5,614 bases of DNA, taken from an uncultured archaeon. GTDB taxonomy: Archaea; Halobacteriota; Methanosarcinia; Methanosarcinales; Methanoperedenaceae. The stretch is from contig CABMIA010000100.1 of NCBI GenBank assembly GCA_902386085.1, positions 1-5,614 on the forward strand, read 5' to 3'. Position 1 is the stretch's first letter. The number at the start of each line of letters is the position of its first letter. Under the pieces are notes generated by a model. That model did no database searches. It had not been told where the DNA came from and worked only from the letters and a program-made list of their open reading frames with translations. This document shows, in pieces, positions 1 to 5,614 of this stretch. A program made the translations under genes and the position numbers.

Positions 1-1
1 A

Positions 2-184
2 AAGAAAGGAAATTTTGAGCTTATGTCTTTTCCTGATGAAAGAAAAAAGATCGAAATAGGAAGTTATATCGCCGACTATAAAAAAATTAAAAATGTGCTT
101 GGCTGGGAACCGAAGATTGGATTAGAAAAAGGAATTAAAAAAACTGTTGAATTCTATGAAAAACACAGCAAAGAATACTGGTAA
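2..184 (+). CDS. NAD-dependent sugar epimerase/dehydratase, C-terminal fragment (5' end outside window)
   Basis: The frame is open from the window edge to TAA at 182-184 and gives 60 residues. It holds the C-terminal signature of extended short-chain dehydrogenase/reductases acting on nucleotide sugars: [20 protein letters not shown], followed by P-K, a G-L-E-K-G-I helix start and a [10 protein letters not shown] helix ending in YW. In this family the D-Y-x-K-I part helps bind the nucleotide-sugar substrate, and the LGWEP-x-x-x-L-E-x-G segment closes the substrate domain. The NAD-binding Rossmann GxxGxxG and the catalytic YxxxK lie upstream and cannot be seen, so 4-epimerase, 4,6-dehydratase and 4-ketoreductase remain open. 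It is the first visible gene of the plus-strand operon and overlaps the aminotransferase by 29 nt in another frame, which suggests coupled expression and a shared sugar-nucleotide pathway. Family assignment is fairly sure; the specific reaction is not. Confidence 0.85.
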   Translation, partial: KKGNFELMSFPDERKKIEIGSYIADYKKIKNVLGWEPKIGLEKGIKKTVEFYEKHSKEYW

Positions 185-1271
185 TATAATACCTTTCACC
201 GACCTGAGCGGTCAGTATCATTCCTTCAAAGACGAAGTTGATACTGCAATAAAAGATGTTTTAGATAGCGGCTGGTATATTTTAGGAAAAAAAGTGGAAC
301 AATTTGAGAAAAGTTTTGCACACTACTGCGGGGCAGAGCACGGTATAGGCGTAGCAAACGGCACGGATGCTATTCATCTTGCACTGCTTGCCTGTGGAAT
401 AGGAAAGGGGGACGAGGTTATTACTGTGTCAAACACAGCCACGCCTACAGTGCTTGCAATTACTTACACTGGAGCTAAACCTATTTTTGTGGATATAGAT
501 CCAGAAGCCTATACAATAGATGTCGAAAAAATCGAAGAAAATATAACTGGAAAAACAAAAGCTGTACTTCCGGTTCATTTATACGGCCAGCCTGCTGATA
601 TGCAGCCAGTACTTGAAATAGCACAGAAATACGAATTAAAGGTGATTGAAGATGCGTGCCAGGCGCATGGTGCAGAGTATAATGGAAAAAAAGTTGGAGG
701 GCTTGGGGATGTTGGATGTTTCAGCTTTTATCCAACCAAAAACCTGGGAGGATACGGCGACGGAGGTATGGCGGTAACTAGCAACGAGGAACTGGCTGAA
801 AAGCTGAGAATGCTTCGGAACTACGGCATGAAGAAGCAGTACCATAGCCTGATTAAAGGGTTCAACAGCAGGCTTGATGAATTACAGGCTGGTATCCTGG
901 ATGTCAAGCTGAAAAAACTTGATGAATGGAATGAAAAGCGTCGAAGTAATGCGAAGATTTACGAGGAGTTACTTGAAAATGTGGTAAAACCGGTTGAGAA
1001 AAGTTATGCAAAGCATGTCTATCATTTGTATGTAATCAGATGTAAAAAAAGAGATGAAGTACAGAAAAATCTGGCCGCAAGTGGTGTTAATACGCTAATA
1101 CATTATCCGGTACCTATTCACCGGCAGGAAGCTTTTGCAGGTTTTAAAAATATTTCCCTGCCTTTTACTGAAAAATATTCAGGAGAGATTTTATCTCTTC
1201 CAATGCATCCTGATCTGGATGAAGAACAAATTCGGCATGTTTCCGGTTTAATTAATTCAATGTACTCATGA
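156..1271 (+). CDS. PLP-dependent nucleotide-sugar aminotransferase, DegT/DnrJ/EryC1/StrS family
   Basis: A complete 371-residue protein of usual family length, predicted to move an amino group (normally from glutamate) onto a keto-sugar nucleotide in the cytoplasm. Numbering from ATG 156, the conserved order is present: IPFTDL-x-x-Q near residue 12, the cofactor-phosphate site [10 protein letters not shown] (68-77), EDACQAHGA (165-173) with Asp166 pairing to the PLP pyridine nitrogen, and [16 protein letters not shown] (189-204) with Lys195 as Schiff-base lysine. These are followed by [12 protein letters not shown] and the C-terminal HYPVPIHRQ. The GDGG after the lysine resembles C3-aminotransferases (QdtB, FdtB, TylB, DesV types and the WbpE group), whereas C4 enzymes often have GEGG; this is suggestive only. 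ATG 156 is chosen because it is the start closest to the conserved IPF block. TTG 147 would add three residues. No clear Shine-Dalgarno is seen. It overlaps the epimerase by 29 nt and the next gene by ATGA. Confidence 0.93.
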   Translation: MKNTAKNTGNIIPFTDLSGQYHSFKDEVDTAIKDVLDSGWYILGKKVEQFEKSFAHYCGAEHGIGVANGTDAIHLALLACGIGKGDEVITVSNTATPTVLAITYTGAKPIFVDIDPEAYTIDVEKIEENITGKTKAVLPVHLYGQPADMQPVLEIAQKYELKVIEDACQAHGAEYNGKKVGGLGDVGCFSFYPTKNLGGYGDGGMAVTSNEELAEKLRMLRNYGMKKQYHSLIKGFNSRLDELQAGILDVKLKKLDEWNEKRRSNAKIYEELLENVVKPVEKSYAKHVYHLYVIRCKKRDEVQKNLAASGVNTLIHYPVPIHRQEAFAGFKNISLPFTEKYSGEILSLPMHPDLDEEQIRHVSGLINSMYS

Positions 1272-1969
1272 AATCGATTTCATGGCTCAACCAGTACAAG
1301 ATAATAAGGCAGTTCATTTTAGACTCCCTGGAACAATCAAAGGTGTATGCAAAAGGACGATTGCTGGATGTAGGTTGCGGCACAAAACCATATAAAGAAG
1401 TTTTTGCAGATATTGTTGAAACACATATAGGAATCGACTACCCCTCCAGCATTTCGGCTAACAAGGAAAATAAAAACGTGGAGGCATACTCCATTCTCCC
1501 ATACCTGCCTTTCAAAAATGAAAGTTTTGATACAGTGCTAGCCACAGAGGTTCTGGAGCATGTCTCTGAGCCTTCCTCTGCGTTTAAGGAAATCAACAGG
1601 ATTCTAAAAAAAGGAGGGGTCTTAATTCTCACCACACCCCAGAGCTGGGGGTTGCATGAGACACCTCATGATTATTTCAGGTATACCAGATACGGTCTGA
1701 AATACCTTGCAGAAAAAAATAGCCTTGTGGTAGTATGCATAAAACCGTTTGGAGGTTTTTTTTCGCTGATAGGGCAGAGATTCAGCAGCTTTGTCTTTTA
1801 CTCCCTGGCAGTTGATAAAACAGGAAAAGGACGCAGTATTTTCCTCCGTGCGCCTGCTCATGTTTTATGTATGGTTTTTCAACTGATTTTTGCAGGGCTT
1901 GATAAGATATTTTATAAAGAAGGGGATACGCTTGGAAATATGATTGTGGCTAAAAAGGTTTGTGCATGA
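1268..1969 (+). CDS. class I SAM-dependent methyltransferase, glycan-cluster type
   Basis: A 233-residue protein with a Rossmann methyltransferase fold of the Methyltransf_11 kind. Motif I is LLDVGCGTK (32-40). The acidic residue at the end of strand 2 is Asp57 in [23 protein letters not shown] (81-99) is the post-I/motif II region, and [12 protein letters not shown] (113-124) is motif III. The segment [15 protein letters not shown] (130-144) is typical of a methyltransferase subfamily often found in polysaccharide clusters and probably lines the acceptor site. After the catalytic fold there are two hydrophobic stretches (about 154-182 and 191-216), which may dock to the membrane or form a dimer face. 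The ATG overlaps the aminotransferase stop as ATGA and has no obvious Shine-Dalgarno, so translational coupling is likely. The acceptor is unknown: O-methylation of a sugar hydroxyl and N-methylation of the amino sugar made by the preceding enzyme are both possible. A run of eight T at 1756-1763 lies within the gene. Confidence 0.9.
   Translation: MKSISWLNQYKIIRQFILDSLEQSKVYAKGRLLDVGCGTKPYKEVFADIVETHIGIDYPSSISANKENKNVEAYSILPYLPFKNESFDTVLATEVLEHVSEPSSAFKEINRILKKGGVLILTTPQSWGLHETPHDYFRYTRYGLKYLAEKNSLVVVCIKPFGGFFSLIGQRFSSFVFYSLAVDKTGKGRSIFLRAPAHVLCMVFQLIFAGLDKIFYKEGDTLGNMIVAKKVCA
1955..1959 (+). promoter_or_regulatory. ribosome binding site deciding the glycosyltransferase start
   Basis: AAGGT lies six nt before ATG 1966 and matches part of the archaeal anti-Shine-Dalgarno complement AGGAGGTGATC. 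It supports ATG 1966 over TTG 1960, which would lie directly against it. It sits inside the end of the methyltransferase gene. Confidence 0.5.
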
Positions 1970-3120
1970 AAATCGCAATGAGTTCCAGGGTTTATAGTAA
2001 GAAGGGTGGAGTCTCAAGATATGTTGCCGAACTTGCAGAGCGCTTTGCAGAAGAGCATGAAGTGCATATATTTTCTTCGAAATGGGAAGATGTAGGAAAT
2101 GATAAAATTATTTTTCATAAGACTCCTCTACCCCCGGGCCCGATCCTGGTTGAGGCTGGAACCTATTTTCTGGAGATGTCGGCTCTCTCCAGGCTTATGC
2201 GAAGCAGGTTTGATATAATCCACACCGAAGGGCTTGAAAGTGCCTGGCTTGACGTGGTCACTGCACATTCCATACACCGGGGAGCCATGGAAGCTATGAA
2301 ATGTATAGGGGAACTGAAGCCTATTGGAGCAATGGATAAATTCCTGCTGGCAATTGAAAAAATTAATTACCAAAAATGCAGGAACTATCGAAAAATCATC
2401 TGTGATTCAAGCTCTTCGAAGCAGGAACTTATGGATTTCTACGAAGTACCGGCTGAGGACATTGCAGTTGTACCTCTGGGTGTTAATGCAGAGGAATTCA
2501 AGCCACTGGATAAACGTTCTCTCAAACCTCTTCGGGATAAATATGGTATTGATGATGGAGATCTGGTACTTTTAATTGTAGCAACTGAATTTTATCGTAA
2601 AGGAATCACGGAACTGATTAATGCCGTGAATATACTTATTAATGAACGTGGATATAAGACTATAAAACTTTTAGTTGTTGGAAAAGCAAGAATCGAAGGT
2701 TCACGGAAAGGAGATACATACTACAGGGAACTTGCGGCAAAACTTGGTATCGCAAAAAATGTTATTTTTACCGGTTCTGCATCTGATCTTAATGCTCATT
2801 ACAATCTTGGCGATATCTTCGTATTCCCGACCAAATACGAGGCTTTCGGAATACCAACGCTGGAAGCCATGAGCTGCGGATTACCTGTAATCAACAGTAA
2901 AATTGGGGCAGGTGAGCTTATAACCGATAGCCACGACGGGCTTCTCCTGGATGACGCTAACAATGTTAAAGAAATAGCTGACAAAATCGAAACCCTTGTA
3001 GTAGATGAAACATTAAGGGTAAATCTTGGAGAAAACGCAAGGAAAACTGCAAAAAAATATACCTGGGATATTATAGCCAGGCAAACTATGAATGTATATG
3101 AAGAAGTTCTGCGGTGCTAA
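1966..3120 (+). CDS. family 4 glycosyltransferase (GT-B fold)
   Basis: A complete 384-residue protein of typical GT4 length. It should transfer a sugar from an activated donor to a lipid-linked or growing glycan on the cytoplasmic face of the membrane, with retention of the anomeric configuration as known for GT4. The N-terminal domain starts [20 protein letters not shown]; the GG-V-x-R-Y glycine loop (14-19) is the usual acceptor-side loop. A basic and hydrophobic region follows. VVPLGVNAEEF (168-178) marks the switch to the donor domain, FYRKG (209-213) carries the basic residue that binds donor phosphate, and LLVVGK (235-240) and VIFTG (266-270) are core strands. YEAFGIPTLEAMSCGLPVI (291-309) holds the EX7E motif with Glu292 and Glu300. 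The end helix contains YTWDIIARQ. The gene begins in an ATGA overlap with the methyltransferase. Donor and acceptor cannot be inferred. Confidence 0.93.
   Translation: MKIAMSSRVYSKKGGVSRYVAELAERFAEEHEVHIFSSKWEDVGNDKIIFHKTPLPPGPILVEAGTYFLEMSALSRLMRSRFDIIHTEGLESAWLDVVTAHSIHRGAMEAMKCIGELKPIGAMDKFLLAIEKINYQKCRNYRKIICDSSSSKQELMDFYEVPAEDIAVVPLGVNAEEFKPLDKRSLKPLRDKYGIDDGDLVLLIVATEFYRKGITELINAVNILINERGYKTIKLLVVGKARIEGSRKGDTYYRELAAKLGIAKNVIFTGSASDLNAHYNLGDIFVFPTKYEAFGIPTLEAMSCGLPVINSKIGAGELITDSHDGLLLDDANNVKEIADKIETLVVDETLRVNLGENARKTAKKYTWDIIARQTMNVYEEVLRC
3113..3116 (+). promoter_or_regulatory. ribosome binding site for the second methyltransferase
   Basis: GGTG, nine nt before ATG 3126, matches part of the archaeal Shine-Dalgarno consensus and favours ATG 3126 over GTG 3114, whose GTG is part of this same site. 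The match is short, so the choice is moderately supported. Confidence 0.4.
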
Positions 3121-3125
3121 CTATT

Positions 3126-3902
3126 ATGAGCGATTTAAAAAAATCTGAAATCCTTGGATACCACAGTTTTGCTGAGGACTCTAACTGGAATGGCTCTTAT
3201 GAAAATTTTCTTGAGCGTACGACCAGCGGCAAAAGTTCCCGATATCTGATTTTCCTTCTTGACATAATAAAATTTAAAAACGGCAAACTTCTCGATTTCG
3301 CTGCCGGAACCTGCTGGACTTCTTATATTTTCGCAGAGAAAAACTTTGATGTCACTGCCCTTGAAATGAACCCAAGCGACCTATGCGGCCTGGGAATATT
3401 CCGGAAATACCGAAATAAAATGCCCTTCAAGGCCATTCTCGGGGACTGTGAGAACTCCCCCCTCAAAGAGGGCGTCTTCGATGTGGTTTTCTGCCACCAG
3501 GCACTGCACCATGCAACAGACCTGGATAGGATGGTTTCCGAGATGGCAAGATGCGCAAAAAAAGGCGGATTTGTAATCGCGGGGGGAGAGCACATCCGCC
3601 CCTTTTACTCAAGTGATGAAGCATTCCGGAAAAAGCACCCTGCTGTTGCATTCGGGGCAAATGAACATGCATACCCGTATTACCGTTACAGGTCTGCCTT
3701 CAGGAGTGCCGGGATAACAAAAGTTAAAGTTATACCACGTGGTTTTGAGTGCGATTTTGAGACAATTTCCCAGAAGCCCGTCAGGGCATTGATCAAATGC
3801 ATCTTAAAGATCCCGATCATCGGAGAGGGAATTGTACGTTCTGCACTTCTCTATTTCAGCGGCGCAGGCACCGAGATCACCATATACGGATACAAATCAT
3901 GA
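3126..3902 (+). CDS. class I SAM-dependent methyltransferase with altered motif I
   Basis: A 258-residue protein with a central Methyltransf_11-like fold. The SAM-binding loop is LLDFAAGTCW (55-64), where the usual DxGxGxG first glycine is Ala. The acidic residue ending strand 2 is Glu80 in ALEMNP. GDCENSPLKEGVFDVVFCHQALHH (106-129) covers motif II, including the FDVV-x-x-x-x-x-LHH signature, and KKGGFVIAGGEH (145-156) is motif III. A C-terminal piece, NEHAYPYYRYRSAFRSAG (179-196), resembles the NEH-Y-x-x-x-Y-x-x-x-L-x-x-AGF segment of methyltransferases and methyltransferase-like proteins in surface-polysaccharide clusters. It follows the glycosyltransferase by five nt and is last in the plus-strand operon, so it probably modifies the same glycan or a precursor; the acceptor is unknown. 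Its 3' two-thirds (3421-3900) is about 50 percent G+C by hand count, clearly richer than the adjoining flippase end. Its TGA lies in the TCATGA shared with the convergent gene. It shows no detailed likeness to the first methyltransferase outside the core fold. Confidence 0.87.
   Translation: MSDLKKSEILGYHSFAEDSNWNGSYENFLERTTSGKSSRYLIFLLDIIKFKNGKLLDFAAGTCWTSYIFAEKNFDVTALEMNPSDLCGLGIFRKYRNKMPFKAILGDCENSPLKEGVFDVVFCHQALHHATDLDRMVSEMARCAKKGGFVIAGGEHIRPFYSSDEAFRKKHPAVAFGANEHAYPYYRYRSAFRSAGITKVKVIPRGFECDFETISQKPVRALIKCILKIPIIGEGIVRSALLYFSGAGTEITIYGYKS
3897..3902. other. palindrome TCATGA holding both convergent stop codons
   Basis: The plus-strand methyltransferase ends with TGA at 3900-3902, and the minus-strand flippase ends with TGA read from 3899 to 3897. 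The two genes overlap by exactly these six bases. There is therefore no room for a terminator between them, and each transcript must run into the other gene. Confidence 0.95.
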
Positions 3903-5387
3903 GACGCCTTTCCTCAGGATTTTTATTATGGATGCACTTAACTTCGTCTCCCCCAGAACTGATTTAACCATAATCCCATCCTCTTCTCTGAACGTTTTTA
4001 ACCCGAACAGGACAGCAAAGTAGATTATTATCATAATCGCCAGCGAAAGAATAAAAGCCAGAAATAAATTAGTAAAACTTATTTTTATAACATATATAAA
4101 AGGAATAACTGCTGCAAGTGCGATCATAATTTTTAATAATCTGTCCCTATATATTACTATTTTAACTATCCGCCGCGCCCATCTAAAGGCTATTGCCAGA
4201 ATGATTGCTGAGGAAATGAGCGAAGCCACACTTGCCCCGATGATACCAAAATATTTAACCAAAACAATACTTAAAACAACATTCGAGGTCGCCCCGATGA
4301 ACATGATTTTTGAGTTTTGCTGCGGATGTCCCGAGTTGCTTATTACTGTTATAAAAAAAAGATAAATACCTGTCAAGAAAGCGGAGATTGAGAGAACCCG
4401 CATGGTTGAAGCCCCCGAAGAATAGTCCTCCGTGAACACTATCTTGAGTATTCCTTCAGGGAACAATAAAAGCATTACAATTAATGGAAGAGAAAGCAAC
4501 ACCAGTCTTTCTATTATATACGAAGAGATCTGCTGTATTTTTTCCTTATCTTCCCTGCCGAAAAGCTCACTCACCACGGGTGAGAATATTGAAAGCATAG
4601 CCTGCGGAAATATCAGCATCACGCCAGTTATCATGCTTGCAGCCCAGAAGATTCCCACATTTGCGAAACTATCGTAAAATTTAATTACGTAAATTCCCGC
4701 TGACCAGAGCAATCCGTTCGAAACATCCGTGAAAATTAAAGGAATTCCGAATTTTATTAGATCTTTAGTCAACCCAGGCTGGAATTTTCCACCTAAACCC
4801 CAGTTTTTCGTAACATAGTATGCACACAGGATATACTGCACAGCCAGAGATGCTACAATGCTCATCAAAATCGGATAAAATCCGTATCCAAGAAAGGAAA
4901 GAACCATTAAAGCCAGATAGGAACTGATAGGTGTGACTGCTGCAAACATAGTTCCTATTTCGGGTCTCCTGTAACCATTAATAGCAAGGCTGAAAAAGAA
5001 TCCCATACCGTGAATCGCGAACATCAGGAGCAGAAATAAAACAAGTTCCCTGTTAAGAGAGAATATATTCGGAAAAAATCTATTTACTAGAACTACTCCT
5101 GACATGGAAATTATAACTAAAGCCACATCCAGCACAAAACCTGTTTTTATGTATGCATTTACTTTTTCTGATTCGCCCCTACCACGATTTAAAGCTATGT
5201 AATATGCGGTCGCCGAAGGGATGCCAAGAAGCAGCAACCCTACACCAAGCTGGGCGATCGACCATGCAAAAGTGTAACTTCCATATTCTTCCTGTGTTAT
5301 GCTTTTTGTTAATAATGAATTAAACAGAAATCCGAAAAAGCGCGTGACGATCAATGCGGCAAATACGATTGAGCTCGATTTCAGCAT
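3897..5387 (-). CDS. oligosaccharide/polysaccharide flippase, Wzx-like (MOP superfamily)
   Basis: A complete 496-residue integral membrane protein, predicted to flip lipid-linked oligosaccharide from the cytoplasmic to the outer side of the membrane for surface polysaccharide or S-layer glycosylation. About 14 hydrophobic helices can be drawn: roughly 6-26, 38-57, 83-103, 113-135, 146-166, 169-190, 213-232, 243-263, 292-309, 330-350, 360-380, 384-404, 418-437 and 441-463. Family marks are the N-terminal V-T-R-F-F-G-F-L-F-N-S-L-L, EEYGSYTFAWSI (33-44), GIPSATAYYIA (55-65), KFGIPLIFTD (212-221), VGIFWAA (244-250) and the late GIIGASVASLIS (381-392). The segment SAGIYVIKFY (229-238) lacks the acidic residue often seen here in relatives. 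ATG 5387 is used: no in-frame ATG, GTG or TTG lies between it and the upstream in-frame stop near 5440. A weak GGGA precedes it. It follows a glycosyltransferase by 28 nt and is probably co-transcribed with it. Confidence 0.93.
   Translation of the reverse strand: MLKSSSIVFAALIVTRFFGFLFNSLLTKSITQEEYGSYTFAWSIAQLGVGLLLLGIPSATAYYIALNRGRGESEKVNAYIKTGFVLDVALVIISMSGVVLVNRFFPNIFSLNRELVLFLLLMFAIHGMGFFFSLAINGYRRPEIGTMFAAVTPISSYLALMVLSFLGYGFYPILMSIVASLAVQYILCAYYVTKNWGLGGKFQPGLTKDLIKFGIPLIFTDVSNGLLWSAGIYVIKFYDSFANVGIFWAASMITGVMLIFPQAMLSIFSPVVSELFGREDKEKIQQISSYIIERLVLLSLPLIVMLLLFPEGILKIVFTEDYSSGASTMRVLSISAFLTGIYLFFITVISNSGHPQQNSKIMFIGATSNVVLSIVLVKYFGIIGASVASLISSAIILAIAFRWARRIVKIVIYRDRLLKIMIALAAVIPFIYVIKISFTNLFLAFILSLAIMIIIYFAVLFGLKTFREEDGIMVKSVLGETKLSASIIKILRKGVS
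3918..3930 (+). terminator. weak T-rich stretch after the plus-strand operon
   Basis: Five T at 3920-3924 followed by ATTAT lie 18 nt after the methyltransferase stop. Archaeal RNA polymerase can stop at short T-runs without a hairpin. This is the first such run downstream, but it is short and lies in flippase coding sequence on the other strand, so it may be chance. Confidence 0.2.
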
Positions 5388-5415
5388 TATTTTCCCGAGC
5401 GATTCTTTTTCCAGG
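5388..5415 (-). other. 28-nt gap between glycosyltransferase fragment and flippase
   Basis: This is the only non-coding stretch longer than a few bases. Read on the minus strand it contains CTCGGGAAAATA just before the flippase ATG. No TATA box, T-run or hairpin is visible, which supports a single mRNA for the two minus-strand genes. Confidence 0.7.
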
Positions 5416-5613
5416 TTACAACACCTTCTGATAGATTTTTACAGTCTCCTCTGCGCGCTTTTTCCAGTCGTATTCCTTTAATGCCAGTTCTCTTGCGTTG
5501 TTCCCGAGCCTCTGCCTTTCTTTTTTGTCATTTATTAAATACTCAAGTTTTTCTACGAAATCGTCAAGATCTCCCGGTTTTGCAAGAAGCCCCCCGTTTG
5601 CGACTATTTTTCT
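5416..5613 (-). CDS. glycosyltransferase, GT4-like, C-terminal fragment (5' end outside window)
   Basis: The reverse strand is open from the window edge to TAA at 5418-5416 and gives the last 65 residues of a protein. The pattern is the usual end of GT-B glycosyltransferases of family 4: a VANGGLLAKPGDLDDFVEKL stretch (the G-L-L-x-x-P-x-D loop and helix after the nucleotide-binding site), then LINDKKERQRLGNNARELAL and a final DWKKRAEETVKIYQKVL helix. The same elements occur in the complete glycosyltransferase at 1966-3120 (GLLLDDANNVKEIADKI, LGENARKTA, YTWDIIARQTMNVYEEVL), but the two are clearly different genes. The EX7E motif and the whole acceptor domain lie beyond the window, so specificity cannot be judged. 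It lies directly upstream of the flippase, consistent with assembly of the oligosaccharide that the flippase exports. Confidence 0.85.
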   Translation of the reverse strand, partial: RKIVANGGLLAKPGDLDDFVEKLEYLINDKKERQRLGNNARELALKEYDWKKRAEETVKIYQKVL

Positions 5614-5614
5614 C

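Noticed and set aside
147..149. TTG as start of the aminotransferase
   Set aside because: It adds only three residues, has no Shine-Dalgarno, and ATG 156 is nearer to the conserved N-terminal block.
1960..1962. TTG as start of the glycosyltransferase
   Set aside because: It sits directly against the AAGGT site; ATG 1966 gives the standard MKIAM start and an ATGA overlap.
2131..2142. CCCCCGGGCCCG as a regulatory or recombination site
   Set aside because: It encodes the Pro-Pro-Gly-Pro part of the glycosyltransferase; one occurrence and no flanking repeat.
3114..3116. GTG as start of the second methyltransferase
   Set aside because: It overlaps the probable Shine-Dalgarno GGTG itself; ATG 3126 is better spaced, though GTG cannot be fully excluded.
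3323..3672. Several minus-strand open frames opposite the second methyltransferase
   Set aside because: They overlap each other in different frames, have unnatural Cys/His/Pro-rich composition, and arise from the G+C-rich sense gene.
3911..3919. Small inverted repeat TCCT-C-AGGA before the T-run as a hairpin terminator
   Set aside because: A 4-bp stem with a one-base loop cannot form, and archaeal terminators do not need a hairpin.
4093..4100. TATATAAA as a promoter
   Set aside because: It lies in very A+T-rich flippase coding sequence, has no clear BRE, and no convincing gene follows it on the plus strand.
4432..4677. Plus-strand open frame opposite the flippase
   Set aside because: It is an antisense shadow of a strong membrane-protein gene and has no recognisable domain.

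Overview
The window is a densely packed glycan-biosynthesis locus. Base composition, heavy ATA/AGA/GGA codon use, Shine-Dalgarno matches of the AAGGT/GGTG type and the protein styles suggest a mesophilic methanogenic archaeon of the Methanosarcina type. This is an impression from sequence style, not a proven assignment. Every base except a 28-nt gap (5388-5415) and a 5-nt gap (3121-3125) lies in a coding region. There are no RNA genes, mobile elements or CRISPR repeats.

Left arm, plus strand (1-3902): five genes in the same direction, almost all overlapping. They are the C-terminal end of an NAD-dependent sugar epimerase/dehydratase (2-184), a PLP-dependent sugar aminotransferase of the DegT/DnrJ/EryC1/StrS family (156-1271), a class I SAM-dependent methyltransferase (1268-1969), a family 4 GT-B glycosyltransferase (1966-3120) and a second, unrelated class I methyltransferase (3126-3902). 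Junctions are a 29-nt overlap, two ATGA overlaps and a 5-nt gap, which fits one translationally coupled mRNA. Its promoter lies outside the window.

Right arm, minus strand (5613-3897): the last 65 residues of another GT4-like glycosyltransferase, then a 14-helix polysaccharide/oligosaccharide flippase of the Wzx/MATE-like superfamily. The two arms converge and their stop codons share the palindrome TCATGA (3897-3902), so no intergenic terminator space exists.

Taken together, the left arm probably makes an amino-deoxy sugar nucleotide (oxidoreductase and aminotransferase), transfers a sugar (GT4) and decorates the glycan or sugar with methyl groups. The right arm adds another transferase and moves the lipid-linked product across the membrane, for an S-layer or surface glycan. 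The exact sugar and donor nucleotide cannot be read from this window.

I do not see a new kind of system here. The points most worth a second look are the shared stop palindrome, the sharp base-composition change inside the second methyltransferase gene, its altered SAM-binding motif, and an unusual transmembrane segment in the flippase.
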